DNA from: Zygaena filipendulae | Lineage: Eukaryota; Arthropoda; Insecta; Lepidoptera; Zygaenidae | Direction of reading: 5' to 3' | NCBI GenBank assembly: GCA_907165275.2 | Contig: OU015653.1 | Location: 7,780,001 to 7,844,000 of the forward strand | DNA: 64,000 bases | Part shown: piece by piece, positions 45,405 to 57,028 of the stretch | Position numbering within the stretch: position 1 is the stretch's first letter | How the letters are laid out: the number at the start of each line of letters is the position of its first letter | Notes under the pieces: model-generated | Databases searched by the model: none | The model's input: the letters and a program-made list of their open reading frames with translations, nothing else | What the model was told of the DNA's origin: nothing | Position numbers and translations under genes: made by a program

Positions 45405-45760
45405 TTTTTTCACGTATGCGTAAAGTGGAAACTGTTGAAACTAAACAAACACTGGCGAAGAATTTTCTTGTGTAAACACAGTTCACGGAGCAGATTCAAT
45501 CGCTACACGCTCGGTGGTAGACAAGGCAGCACTGATCATTAGTCGTCGACTCGGCGCCACGGGGCCTGCGCACAGTTTTTAAATAGCTTCGTGTTGGAAC
45601 GCCCGCGGCCGCGAGCTGAGTCGTAGTCGGCGTCACTCGGCCCACACTTGCTTTGCTTCTCGCTCATTCCACATCTGCATCTTGTAAAGGGCACTTTTAA
45701 CCGCGAGATGCTTAGTGGTGACAACTACTACGTAATTTTAATTCATGATTCATAATCTCT
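45405..45760 (-). promoter_or_regulatory. sHSP 5' region with candidate heat-shock element
   Basis: On either strand GAATTTTC at 45460-45467 fits the two-unit heat-shock element nGAAnnTTCn, with a further GAA three bases earlier. On the minus strand GAATGAGCGAGAAG near 45659-45672 is a gapped GAA pair. CTATTTAAAAA at about 45577-45587 could be a TATA box. The region is GC-rich. The transcription start is not fixed, so the proximal element may lie in the leader. Confidence 0.4.
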
Positions 45761-46652
45761 AGTGTTCTAAATATGGTAGGCTGGTAGCCGGTATCACTCG
45801 TTCATGAATTACGACTGAGCATGTTACTCATTGTTTTAATATAGGTGGTGAACATTCATATAATTGAAGATTGAAGTTTAAATTGAATGAATAAGAAGAT
45901 TCGGAATTTAAAAACCTAAACCAATCATCACCTTCACTATCACTACCCGTATTTGATATAACTGAAATATTGTTAACCGAGGTTTTATAGTCATCTATTG
46001 TAGACTGTAGTAGGACTAGTAGATACTAGATAGGTAGATGAATTAACAGATTATTGTTCTTCAGTTTTTTATTAGGTGAGTATACATTATACAAGTCGTT
46101 ACAATAAGTGCATTAATAGTAACTAGGTTCTTCATTTTTTTCAGTTTCAGCCAATACGTATATCTCTTAAACTATACATAGGTGTATATCAGAATTTAGA
46201 TACTTCTTCTGAGTCGACAGTTTTATTACACTTTGGTTCAAGTTGATCTCATTCAGGCTTTGTTAGAAATATACCTTCATTGCCCTTTGAAGTTTTGATT
46301 CTAATATGCTAGAATCTTTATACCTACTGTTGAGTGTAGGTAGCATTAATGGATCATACGGCTTTACACTTCAATCAACTCGAAGAGTAACTCCTATAAT
46401 AGCTAAGAAAAGCTAGGCATAATAACGCAGCAAAATGTTTGCAACATAATATGAGCCCTAAATCTGTGTCGACAGTTGTCAATTCTCTGCTCTAACTCAG
46501 TCTCTCGGGAATTTATACTAGGTACATTTAATAAATTAAACAAATTATTTTAATTATTATATATTTACGTGTATATTAATCAACATATTATTTGCTGTAG
46601 TTTTCGCCTTCATTGTTTATATATTTTGCAGCTGTGATGTGTACCTACTATA
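45761..46652. other. Intergenic, no feature supported
   Basis: AT-rich DNA upstream of the sHSP gene. No open frame with a known domain, no paired ends. Confidence 0.3.
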
Positions 46653-46985
46653 CAATGTGTTAATGAATTAACTGAAAACCTGATACACCCCATTTAAAAA
46701 AATAAACAATAATATGATTAAACTTATTTTATGTCAAAAAAATATACTTTAAAAGTACAAAAAAAACTTAGGTCCGAGATATTTCGAGATTCCAAGCGCT
46801 ATGCGCGCGCATAGACCAGTTCGAATTTTTCTGCTGTGGGCAGCATACGCGACAAATACTGTATTATAAACATGGGCTAATAAAAATGAAAAAATATAAC
46901 CTATATTAAAACATAGTGCGACCGATTCGCTAGTTGATTTTGAGCAAACTACTTTCTAGTTTTCAGTTAATTCATTAACACGTTG
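46653..46985. mobile_element. Mariner-like MITE, complete (333 bp)
   Basis: Ends CAATGTGTTAATGAATTAAC and GTTAATTCATTAACACGTTG. Flanked by TATA on both sides (46649-46652, 46986-46989), so a TA or TATA duplication. The interior matches 36420-36760 closely. Confidence 0.8.
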
Positions 46986-46989
46986 TATA

Positions 46990-48527
46990 CTTATTCATAT
47001 TTTCTCCTACCTATGGTTCTTAGACATAGTTTAACTGTGCATGCAGTCCACACATACCTACTTTTTGATAGTTGGACGAGCTAGGGCACTGCTGAAAATC
47101 AGTGATGAGGTCTTCTACTTGGGCATTTTGCTGAGACAATATCCTTTTCAGCACCACACCACAACACATTCTATATTTAGGTATACTGGTACGTTTTATA
47201 GTAATAATCTGTATTAAAGAATTACTAAAATGTTTTATGTGCTGTGTTCTTCCTGAATAAATATTGTCTATGCTCTGTCTATGTCTAAAATCAGCTCATT
47301 AGATTTTGTCTTTCAAGTTAAAAGCAATCTAAAAATACATGGATTAACAAAAACAAACGAAACGAAAGGAAATATAGTGCATTCGTTCGTTATAATATGG
47401 TTTCAAATGCACATCGCCCTAAATTGTGTTTAGACAATAATAACAAAAAGTTGAAAGTCCCTTCCCTTTACTTTGGATCCGGGGTAGAAGCCATTAGTAG
47501 CGGATAGTGGATACGTCGGATATTTTACAACGAAAGGAAGTTGATATTGGTTAAATACCATAGAAAAACAAACATCTATTCCATAATCGAATTCCCATAT
47601 TGATATCTCGCGATACTTTTAGTTTTTTTAGAACTATTTAATCTGAGTAAGTAGGTACCTAGGTACCTACCAAATTGTTAAATGAAGCGCATCCAAGTTC
47701 AAAAATGATGTGCAGGTTACGATCAGCAGTAGAAAGAAGGTAATTACGGTTTTATAATAATTTATAATTATATTATTATCGTTTATCCGTAATTTTTTAT
47801 AGAACTTATTGAAATATGCCTTAAAGTTACCTACAGCTGTGACCTACAAGACGTCGAAATGACGACTTTACATTTTAACCAATTTAAGGTACCTATACCT
47901 TCATAATAGCAGTAGGTACTTGCGTATTTATGCTTCAAGTATAACTACAACTAACATTGACTGTAGTCCTCCCTCATAAAAAAGAATGAATGTAGAGCAA
48001 TGATATTATAAGTATTAAAGCAATGTAGAGGTAAAGCTTCTTTGTAAGAGCAGAATTAACTTCACATTATTTTACTTTGGTCACGATTCCAAGGCGTTTC
48101 TATTCATCCGTTGCCACAACTAATCGTGGTATTAGACGAACAAATCACGCTTCCCTTGTTCACGTTCAGCCTCAATCTATCACTATTGAAATTGGCTATC
48201 TAACGAAAAGTAAAGTTAGACAGTAGACTGCATGGATAGAGAGGTCCGCAAGGTGAGTATTCAGTTGTGATCTTGCCATCCTCATTGTATCTATGTATTT
48301 ATTTAGTTTATAATATCGCGGGCGATGTTCCCAATCTCACGCTGACACATTAAATAGTATGTATTAGGTAGGTACCTAACATAATATTTTTAAATCCTAT
48401 CATTCGACCTAACAGTAAAAAACTTTAAATTGTTTCGTTAGATAAAACATTTATACAGTGAAACTTTTCGGTGACTGGTCCTGGCAGGCACTACTTCCCC
48501 TCGATTAAGAGTGTTACTTAATCAGTC
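46990..48527. other. Intergenic, no feature supported
   Basis: AT-rich with GTAGGTACC words near 47653 and 48370. I see no gene, RNA or paired ends. Confidence 0.3.
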
Positions 48528-48765
48528 GTTAAAAATATAAAAGGCTTTGTCCTGATTGACTGATGGATCAACGCACAGCCTAAACCGCTGATCGTAGAGA
48601 CCTGAAACTTGGAGGGTGTGTTCTTTGTATGACGTACACATCCGATAAGAAGGGATTTTTGAAAACTCAATCCTTAACGGGGTGAAAAGGGGTTGTAAAG
48701 TTTGTATGGAGCAATTCCGCGGGAACTTCGAATATATCGCGCGTGAAACCGCGCGAGACAGCTAG
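48528..48765 (+). mobile_element. Helitron, GACTGACTGAT-type body
   Basis: TATAAAAGGCTTTGTCCTGA, then TTGACTGATGGATCAACGCA, CCTGAAACTTGGAGGGTGTG, GGGATTTTTGAAAACTCAAT, and GCGCGTGAAACCGCGCGAGA then CAG, CTAG|T. The hairpin is GCGCG-based, a distinct subfamily shared with 50690-50955. Confidence 0.7.
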
Positions 48766-49833
48766 TTTTCTTATCGAAATGAAACTTTGTATGTATGTTT
48801 AGTTTCGATGAAAATGCAATATTATTATGACAAAGTGCGGATCTGATGCTGGCGCTGGAAGATGGCCACCCATGGGCTGTAAACGACGCAACCACATCGA
48901 CTCGCAGCTCGTTTGATAAGTCTTGACAAGGCTCTGGTCTTATTGTTAGATGATTACTTTTTAGTTCAGACTCTTAAAGCGTGTTTTGAAATTTTTTAAA
49001 CGATCAAATAAACTATTACCTATCCTACTATAATCCGAAACAAAAGTAGTTTAAGTAGGTGAGTATTTTGCTTCGAATATCATAACCATTCATAGCGTGC
49101 TCTCGACAGTGATTCCATCAGTCGGCACTCGAAAGTGCAGCCATAATGGAATAGTCCACCTGGAATGTTGATGAAAACGATAAACTTGTAGGTCGTTCAC
49201 ACTTGGTGTGGCATGATGGGAAATAGCGTGGTATTTTCATGTAAAATATAGACAACTACCTAACGTCCATGTACGTACCTATCTACTCTGCTTTCTGCAT
49301 GTACCTACCTATCTAATGAAATATTTAAAAAAAACGGAACTAGTTAAAACTATAGGTACGGATGATTCTACTGACAAATATATTTATGGACTACCTACAC
49401 CTCATTGCTTTTTTATGTATAGCTGTAGAGAATCTGCCTTGATTGAAAAATGTCGTTACATGGTCAAGACTGCACACACGGATGACGGATGCGTTCAGAA
49501 TGATTTATGCTAAGTGCAAAATAAAATATTTTTGTAACTGTTCTGGTGCAATGTTAACTACCTATATAACATAATATACATAGTAGGTAGGTATGTCAGT
49601 TGTACTTATGATGAATAGTTGAGGTGCTGTTTTCATGCTACTTCCTTCGATTTCATTGCTTTGACTTATCGATGCCCGCAGGCCAATGGTGCAGACCGAA
49701 AGGCCTGAGATTCATGAGATTAGCGACGGTGATCTTCAGATTTTCCAGATTACTATAATTATTAGATGATCTTGCTGTCTCCGAGCTTTGGTTGTATCGT
49801 ATTTAATTTACTTTAAATGCCAGCAACATATCA
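48766..49833. other. Intergenic, no gene seen
   Basis: Short open frames at 48674-48895 (minus) and 49316-49513 (plus) lack known domains and the first overlaps the Helitron. No other structure. Confidence 0.3.
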
Positions 49834-50068
49834 GGGCCCTTATTCACTACTAGTATTCATGCACTATGACCATAACGCGTCGCGTTAAGAGATTGCTTTT
49901 CCTTCGTGTTCAAAGAAGTTTCACTTAAAAAAAAATACATTTACAACGTTTCTTTGGTCATAAAGAATATTAATTTCTAATATTTTTGCATCTGGAGCGT
50001 TTGGGATTGTGTTTTTGGGATGCGTGTTATGGGCAAGGAATGTTATTGGTCATACTGAATAAGGGCCC
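49834..50068. mobile_element. TIR element (235 bp)
   Basis: GGGCCCTTATTCA at the left and TGAATAAGGGCCC at the right are inverted. Inner inverted text: ACTATGACC(A)TAAC against TTATTGGTCATA. Related to 8558-8791. No coding frame. Confidence 0.7.
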
Positions 50069-50167
50069 AATAGATACAAATATGTATCTAGTTACTTACA
50101 TAGTTATGTATAAGTACTCACCTGATTTTAAGATAAATATCTATAATGAAACTAATAATATCAGCTA

Positions 50168-50470
50168 ATGGGCATGTTGAATAATTTTTTTTTAGTACGT
50201 CTTGTAGATTAATAAAAAATATTGGACACGTATTTTTTATTTTTTTACGTAATCAAAAAATAACGGCGATAAAGTGAGTTGAAATTTCGTGTGACGTCAC
50301 TTGACGGACAGTTTGTAGCGGTTAGTGACGACACGACCCCCTTACCCTAAACTTTAGTGCGCTTTATCTCTGTATATTTTAATTATTTGAAAAAGCAAAA
50401 AATACGTGTGTGTTTTTTTATTTTCTAACTAACGGACTAATTAGAATTTTGATTTTCAAAAGTCGTCAAA
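50168..50470 (+). mobile_element. CRE-bearing MITE, right end truncated
   Basis: TAATGGGCATGTTGAATAAT, then ACGTCTTGTAGATTAATAAA, GTGTGACGTCACTTGACGGA, CTAACTAACGGACTAATTAG, and TTTCAAAAGTCGTCAAATTG, where the CATCCC end is lost. The second CRE is mutated (TGACGACA). Confidence 0.75.
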
Positions 50471-50534
50471 TTGCTAGTGAAAGTCCCATCAAAATAGTTC
50501 TAACAACCATGTTCCAAAGTAGTAGTTTACAGTG

Positions 50535-50680
50535 ACTTACGGTTCCCGTGTTCTCGCGGGAATTCCGGAATAAAAGCTATCCTATCTTTTAATTTGGACA
50601 TAATTACAACATAATGATCAAATTTCATCATGATCGATTAAGAAGTTTTGGAGTTTATTCCGAACAAACATCGCGACGCG
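50535..50680 (-). mobile_element. Helitron fragment
   Basis: GGTTCCCGTGTTCTCGCGGG, AATTCCGGAATAAAAGCTAT and AATTTCATCATGATCGATTA. The hairpin arm and CTAG are missing. Confidence 0.5.
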
Positions 50681-50689
50681 AAATTTTTT

Positions 50690-50955
50690 TCTATAGGTAT
50701 ATATAAAAGCAGAAATTGACTGACTGATCGATCAACGCACAACTGCAACAGCTGGGTCTAAAACCATGAAATTTTGCACAAATATTCCACAAGTGATGTA
50801 AGTAGGTGTGCACTAAGAAAGGATTTTTGAAAATTCAACCCAACAGGGGTTGCAAATATTATGTGGAACAACGACTTTATTTCGTCTGAGGGAACAACGT
50901 GTTTTCTTGGAAGAAATTTCCAAAACTCATGCTGGTGAAACCGCGGGGCACGTCT
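50690..50955 (+). mobile_element. Helitron, same body as 48528
   Basis: ATATAAAAGCAGAAATTGAC, CTGATCGATCAACGCACAAC, AAGGATTTTTGAAAATTCAA, and CTGGTGAAACCGCGGGGCAC. The terminal CTAG is not intact (GTCTCC follows). Confidence 0.6.
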
Positions 50956-51311
50956 CCCTGCTTATATTATAAAATGTATGACGTAATATAACAGCAGTTA
51001 GCTTTCAGCTTCATTTAGAATTCTGGTTTACTACCTTGTCCAACCCACCGCAATTATAAACAATCGTTTTAACTGGTGATCGTTACCTTAAAATAGAGAA
51101 CCGGTATTAACGCAAGGCAACCTATGACGTGGAAAATGAATGTCGAAACCTGCATATTTTTATGTTTTGTATCTGCATTTTCTAGTTAAGTTTATAGCCT
51201 TGGCAAATGGCAGTTATCTACCTAGGTGCCTGATGCCCGCTAGGTCTGTCTCTGTTGAAATTTCTGAAAAATAGAAATCTTTTCCTTGCATTCATTTTTC
51301 TTTATTGCTAC

Positions 51312-51935
51312 TGTTAAATTATTAGCATTAGTAAGGATACCTAGTAAATAAAACAACCTGATTTTAACAAAACTATTCCTTTGTGTCTGTATTACCAATT
51401 ATAATAAAAACTCTTTGATATAATTTGTATCAAATTCTATAATAATCAAAGCCAGTATAGATAAGCAATAGGAATCTCAAAACATGTTACGCACAAAGTA
51501 ATCAAATCTCTGAAGCTAAAGTTAAGCTTGAACAGTATATTTTATGAGAACAATACAGTAATCACAATTATTATTACAAGCATTAAATAGAGCCAAAACT
51601 GTCTACCAATACTTAACTTTCGATGTTATGATGTCTTCCATCTAGGAAATCACCAGCACCACTGACCCGATCCTTTGTTGCTGCCATTATGTAAACATGT
51701 TCTCCCGCGCGTTTTTCCCGCTATCTCAAATAACATTTTATTTACTCTACAGTCTATGAATTCACAATGTTGCCAGTTATTAAATATGAATTGGCCATGG
51801 AAATGCAATTTAAATCACTTTAATAAACATTGGTATAATTATTTAAATTAAGAATCACAATACATAGCATAAGAATCATAATAATATTAATCAATTTTAA
51901 TATATTAGTACAGAATACGTAAATCACTATTCACA
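51312..51935 (-). repeat. Left LTR (3' LTR of the minus-strand element)
   Basis: 624 bp; plus-strand edges TGTTAAATTATT and ACTATTCACA. Same length and, by eye, same sequence as 57029-57652. Confidence 0.9.
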
Positions 51936-51947
51936 CTCGCCCATCCT
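51936..51947 (-). other. Polypurine tract of the LTR element
   Basis: The minus strand reads AGGATGGGCGAG directly before the LTR's TGTGAATAG. Ten or more purines with one C; it is the expected plus-strand priming site. Confidence 0.6.
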
Positions 51948-52176
51948 GACATCTTTGCGACCCTGCAAAGTAAAAAGGTTTTGTAAAAATAATTTCACTT
52001 TATCTAAATGTAACACAAATTCAAACCATGATTCTTTTTTTATCCAATCCATGTTACTAAGTTCCACCAACTTCCACTTAACTTCTATCCATTATCCATA
52101 ATAAGATTTTATTTTATTCCTTAATAACCAATAATATTGATAATAATATTTAGCATTGAACCATTTATCAAATATT

Positions 52177-53107
52177 TTATCTGCAGACTCGCTTAGACGA
52201 TTAGATACGTAATTTTCTTCCAAGTTCCAACTGCTACTAAAGTTGCGTTAGCACAATCACTCCTTTTACCAATGATCGACTATGCCGATACCTGCTTTAC
52301 TGACATTAGCGAGGAGCAGCTAAATAAACTTGAGCGCCTCCAGAATCTATGTATCCGGTTCATATTTGGTCTACGCAAATATGACCATGTCTCCGAATTT
52401 CGTACCAAGCTCAAGTGGCTTCCGATTTGCCTTCGCCGGAATGCGCATGTCCTCTTCCTTCTATATAGCATACTGTTCAATCCACCTTCCCCCAACTACC
52501 TAAAAGACCTCTTCGTATTTCAATCTTCTTCCCATAACCTGCCTGTTCGATCATCCCAGAACTTACTTCTTATGATTCCTGCCCCTAGAACCAACTTTTA
52601 TGATTATTCCTTCTCTGTACAAGCAGTCCGCTTGTGGAATCCGCTACCTGTAGAGGTGCGAATAGGCCAAATCACTACCCACCTTTAAGAGCCTGGTGAA
52701 GACTTTCTACCTCACTCATGGATTGTGACTCGCTGTAGTGTAACCCTTATTATTTATAGTATGCATCTGTGTTTAAACGCATTTATAAAATTAGTATTTA
52801 TACCCATAAATATTGTACGTATATATTTTCTATGTGTATATTTTATATCTATGCGTGTATCTATGTATATCCATTTTTTGTGTATATCTTTTCTATGTGT
52901 CTCTTCTATATTATTTTATGATTCGTTTCACCTATACATATAATATACCAAATCAACATATAAATTTACTGTTTTTGTCCTGTCCACCCAAAGGTTGTCT
53001 GGAAAAGATCGCTAGTAAAGCGATAAGATAGCCTTTTGTATGCCTTTATTTATAAATTTTTATTTTGTTACCACACTAAAATTATTCTTGTATACAATAA
53101 AGAGTAT
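52177..53107 (+). pseudogene. LINE 3' fragment with RT C-terminus
   Basis: A frame from about 52272 is open for 138 codons and encodes the conserved C-terminal part of a non-LTR retrotransposon protein: QLNKLERLQNLCIRFIFGLR, HVSEFRTKLKWLP, and FSVQAVRLWNPLP. It is followed by a typical 3' UTR ending AATAAAGAGTATT near 53096. The 5' part is missing, as is usual for LINE insertions. The clade is Jockey/CR1-like by memory of these motifs. It sits inside the LTR element in the opposite orientation. Confidence 0.8.
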
Positions 53108-53117
53108 TCTATCCTAT

Positions 53118-53790
53118 TTTAAATTCAACGAAAATGGGAAATCTCTCAAAATACTATGCTGCAGGAAATAATGAACCAGCTGATGAAAAGTTTAACCATT
53201 TGCTCTACATGGATGATATTAAATTGTACGCCACCACGAAAGACCTATGTTATTTGGCTGATCTTACGGAAACTTTTTCAAAGGAAAAACGTCGGGTCAT
53301 ATTACCTTTCAGATGCAGACTGGCCAACAGATACCTTCGCTTAATGAAAAAGAGACAAGTACTTGGGCTTCAATCAATCTAAACAATAACAGATCGACAA
53401 CTAAAAATACAAGAGTGGACTCAAAAGGGTATACATAGACAACACCGGCAAAATTTGTGCAAGTCTAACGTCGATAAAGAAGCATCCAATGCCTGGCTTA
53501 CTTGGGGTGAACTGTTTCCCGAAACAGAAGGATTTATGCTTGCCATTCGAGACCAAGCCATCGAAACACGAAACTACCAAAAGCATATACTAAAAGTTCA
53601 TAATATATCAAATGACAGCTGCAGAAAATGTAACGGTGCTCCGGAAACGATACAGCATCTCATAAGTGTCTGCAAGTCAATAGTACAAAAAGATTATAAA
53701 CACCGCTACGACCAGGTTGCTAAGATTATTCATCAGAAACTTGCAAGCAAATCTAAACTGAGGACGAATGAACCAATTTCTTATTAAAAA
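53118..53790 (+). pseudogene. R4/Dong-like LINE fragment, broken
   Basis: One frame gives FNHLLYMDDIKLYATTKDL (RT active-site region with YMDD). A second, from 53398, gives WLTWGELFPETEGFMLAIRD and the zinc-finger-like CRKCNGAPETIQHLISVCK. In intact elements these are parts of one protein; here a stop and a gap separate them. R4/Dong-type assignment is from recognition of the FPETEGF and C-x2-C-x7-H-x4-C pattern, not a search. Confidence 0.75.
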
Positions 53791-53799
53791 TACATACCT

Positions 53800-54514
53800 G
53801 ACAGCGTTCTAGGGAATTCAACCCACAGGCTGTAGAGCACAATATCTGAAAGCTTACAAAATATATTGACCTCAAAACGAAATAGCAAAAAATGTGGAAA
53901 TTACAGAATATTACCTTCATCCCTGTTGTACTACCACCATCTGAAATCCCTTGTCAACTGCACCAACCCTTCGCTACCCTCCAATTACCTAGGTACACTT
54001 ACATTATTATGCAGAAGGCGGTAATACTAAATACATGTCGAATCGTCCGCAAACTCCTCCAAACTGATGACCACACAACTCTTAATACTTCCACTTAAAC
54101 TAACCTCCACTTGGCTTTGGCCCGTGGTTGCCAATTAATACCGGTCTAGCTGAGAAGAATTCAAAAATCCAAATTCCCATAATAATAATAATCCACTTCA
54201 CAACACACAGATAAGCGTCTTGACCCCACACTAAGCTATAAGCTTGTGTCATGGCAACCAAGCAAACTTGGTATACCTATAGGTACTTACTACATATTAT
54301 TACATATGTCGATATTACACTATATTATATAGTATATTATATATTCACGCCCAGACTGGAAAATATAATAATATAACAAAATAAAATATAAAAATACAAT
54401 AATCTATACATACATAATTATAAATAAAATTTATGTGCCTGTTTGTAACTCAAAATTAACAGCTTTTTAATAAATGCATAATATGAAAATAAGTATAATT
54501 ATAATATGGCACCT
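53800..54514. other. LTR-element interior, unassigned
   Basis: 53960-54100 contains a short open frame without a domain. 54320-54480 is AT-rich low-complexity DNA. It may be the tail of the R4-like insertion or retroelement spacer. Confidence 0.3.
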
Positions 54515-54794
54515 ACTTATATGTCTGTCTGTTCCGGGTAATCTCTAAAACGGCTGGATCGATTTTAACTGGACTTTCACTGGCAAATCGTCAAAGTCAA
54601 ATCATTTATTCAAATTTGGTCCATAATATGACTCTTTGACGTCAACATAATTACAGTTATTATCCATAAAACATCCACCCTTCACAGCTTCCTAGCTGAT
54701 GGTATAAGGAGTAACTTGGCTACATTTATTTCCAAAAAATAGTTCCTGCGGGAACTCCGAAATCCACGCTAGCAAAATCGCGGGGCACAGCTAG
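54515..54794 (+). mobile_element. Helitron inside the LTR element
   Basis: CTGTCTGTTCCGGGTAATCT, AAACGGCTGGATCGATTTTA, TTCCTGCGGGAACTCCGAAA, then ATCGCGGGGCACAG, CTAG|T. A LINE-tail-like insert (54595-54660: GTCAAATCATTTATTCAAAT) interrupts it. Confidence 0.65.
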
Positions 54795-54839
54795 TAATCA
54801 ATAAATAAATATATAAATAAATAAATTTATTTCACACTC

Positions 54840-55140
54840 TTTATCTCCATTATTTTCAACCATAATTTATAACCATTCATTATTATTCCATTATTTATAA
54901 CCATTTTATTTTCAACCATAATTTATAACCATTCATTATTATTCCATTATTTATAACCATTTTATTTTCGACCATATTTTTTTTTATCCAATTTATCCAA
55001 TTATTCAAGTAATTCCATTTTTACCAATATTTTATTCATTTAGTCCAATTTATTCATTAATACCAGAGATCCATTTAATTATTCCATTTATTACTTTTAT
55101 ACCATTCATCACTTAGATTATCAACCACTTTTAACCATTA
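54840..55140. repeat. G-depleted tract with 56-bp tandem
   Basis: The plus strand has only a handful of G in 300 bases and is full of ACCATT/TCCATT words. Two exact 56-bp units (54853-54908 and 54909-54964; each starts TTTTCAACCATAATTTATAA) plus a partial third. In the element's own sense this is an A/G-rich, C-poor tract. Confidence 0.8.
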
Positions 55141-55579
55141 CTTTAGTATAGGTACATCAGGTACATGACCATATATTCCAGTATTTAATTTTTGTACCTA
55201 ATCCATTAGTAATTAAATCCAATAATCAAAATCGCTTTAACTAGTTAACCAGCTAGTTATTCCTTACACAATTGGTAGAGTAAATTCTTTTTCCCTCAAG
55301 TACCTAGATTGAATTGACATTATCAGAAACGTACCGGGAGATCGCAAGCGCACCATACCCAAAATTAACTATAAATTCTTCTATGCTATTCACCTGACTC
55401 GTCTGTCGAGATTGTATCGGTCTCAGAGTCTATTTAGAACAATTGTATGTAATCTGACTATGCTTTGACACCTTATGGACAAGTTCTAGTTGAAGAAAAG
55501 AAAGAAGTCTATCCATTACAAACAACCAAGGAAATAAACAAAAATGGATCTTATGTCCTTATTGGCGCCTATTAGATAA

Positions 55580-55888
55580 TATACGGAAGTAAAGTTATAT
55601 AAGTTTGCAAACTTTGTAAGTTTGGATGTAGTGGGTAGTCTCTGGTACTACTGAACAGATTCTTAAAATTCCTTTATAAAAGATACTGACACAGCACAGG
55701 AGTGACACGTACTTTCCATTTCCAAACAAAGAATTCCTGCCGAAATATCAAAATTCACGCTGGGAAATCAGCGGGGAAACAGATATTTTAATAGGTTACC
55801 TATGGATAAAAGTGAAATAAGCAATAGGGTAGATACATTTTATCCTGATGTAAAGGAATTTCGCGGGTTGAATCGCGGGGGATAGTAG
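55580..55888 (+). mobile_element. Two Helitron 3' remnants in series
   Basis: 55590-55790: AAGTTTGTAAGTTTGGATG-like start, CTGAACAGATTCTTAAAATT, AGAATTCCTGCCGAAATAT, GAAATCAGCGGGGAAACAG. 55795-55888: AAGGAATTTCGCGGGTTGAA, then TCGCGGGGGATAG. Both heavily mutated. Confidence 0.45.
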
Positions 55889-56418
55889 GCACCTAGCAGT
55901 AAAATATTACTTATCGTTGAAGGTAAATTATGATAATACTCTAAAACTGATTTTGTTCTCTATACGTATCTATTTAAGTATTATTAATGAATGTTGGCAT
56001 ATAATCAAAAAAGAAAACTGTGACTATTGTTTTAAACAAGATTCGAATTTGAAAACTAACTTAGAGACCACACTTGAATCGCAACCTTTTAATGTGTTAT
56101 ACAAATGCATATTACGTTTAATTAAATTGTTTAAATTACAGGAGGATTACAGAATAATTTCACAGAAAGTACCTTTACCTATCTATTTTCTTCAAAAGCT
56201 CAATGGTTAAATAGAGTTACTACTGCATTAATTAACATCAAGTTAAATATTGTGTAATTCCACTACAAATTATTAAGAAAGACTTACCGCTACCACAATA
56301 ACCACGAGTATACTCCGCTACTAAGCGCACTAAAGAAGAAATGCTGTAATTGAATACCCGCGCATAATCACACATTTTTAGACTTATAAGCATTGATATA
56401 TTCCTATAATAAAAAAAT

Positions 56419-56700
56419 CTCCAGGACTTCAAACCCATTTACTACGAATTCTATCGACACCTGACCTTCATACTTTTATTGGACTACCTCCAAAACCTTT
56501 TACAAAAATATCTGATGGAAGCAACAAGACAAGTTTTAGCGAGCAATCTCGAGTATCTAAATTAACCCGTGTAATCGATATTGTCAGGGAATGCCTCTAA
56601 AATCTTTTGTTTCTATTTATGCCATGTAAATTCATAAGAACGCAAAGTCTTGTGCCACAACTTAGCCAATCCAGTCAAACGTGACTGCACATAATAACTT
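56419..56700 (-). pseudogene. Broken gag-like segment of the LTR element
   Basis: On the minus strand one frame shows GLAKLWHKTLRSYEFTWHK, then KQKILEAFPDNIDYTG, the pattern of insect LTR-retroelement gag/capsid (L-x-G-x-A-x3-W ... F-x-W-x2-W ... L-x2-AFP). At least four in-frame stops interrupt the continuation. Family level (Gypsy-type) is inference. No downstream pol follows. Confidence 0.6.
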
Positions 56701-57012
56701 TTCCATCATCGTTCCAACCATGTATTGCCCTTAGATGTTCGATTTTATCAAGATTTTATTAAGCCATTGTAATACCGGCAATTCCGATTTCTCAAAATCG
56801 AATTCGGGAAAAATACGGGTTTAACCAAGACGTTACTATAATATGGAGCGATCCTACCAGTATCATCCAGTTGTGAAGATTCTTTATTTCTCACGGCCCG
56901 TGGAGAAGGCGTATCTCTAGGCCGCCATGGCGCCCAGGATCTGGAACTGATCCATGACCGTCGTTTCGTTTAACAGGACTCCGAGAATGCTTTGGCTGCT
57001 TGAATCCTTAAT

Positions 57013-57028
57013 AATCCCACTTCTGAAA
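57013..57028 (-). other. Primer-binding site, tRNA-Leu type
   Basis: Directly after the LTR's terminal ACA the minus strand reads TTTCAGAAGTGGGATT. This differs by one base from TGTCAGAAGTGGGATT, complementary to the acceptor/T-arm end of many eukaryotic leucine tRNAs. It supports minus-strand orientation. Confidence 0.7.

Noticed and set aside
53892..54098. 68-codon frame after the R4-like fragment
   Set aside because: No continuation of the retrotransposon protein and no domain; probably chance.
55917..56210. 97-codon plus-strand frame inside the LTR element
   Set aside because: It is antisense to the element, has no recognised motif and has AT-rich codons; not enough to call a gene.
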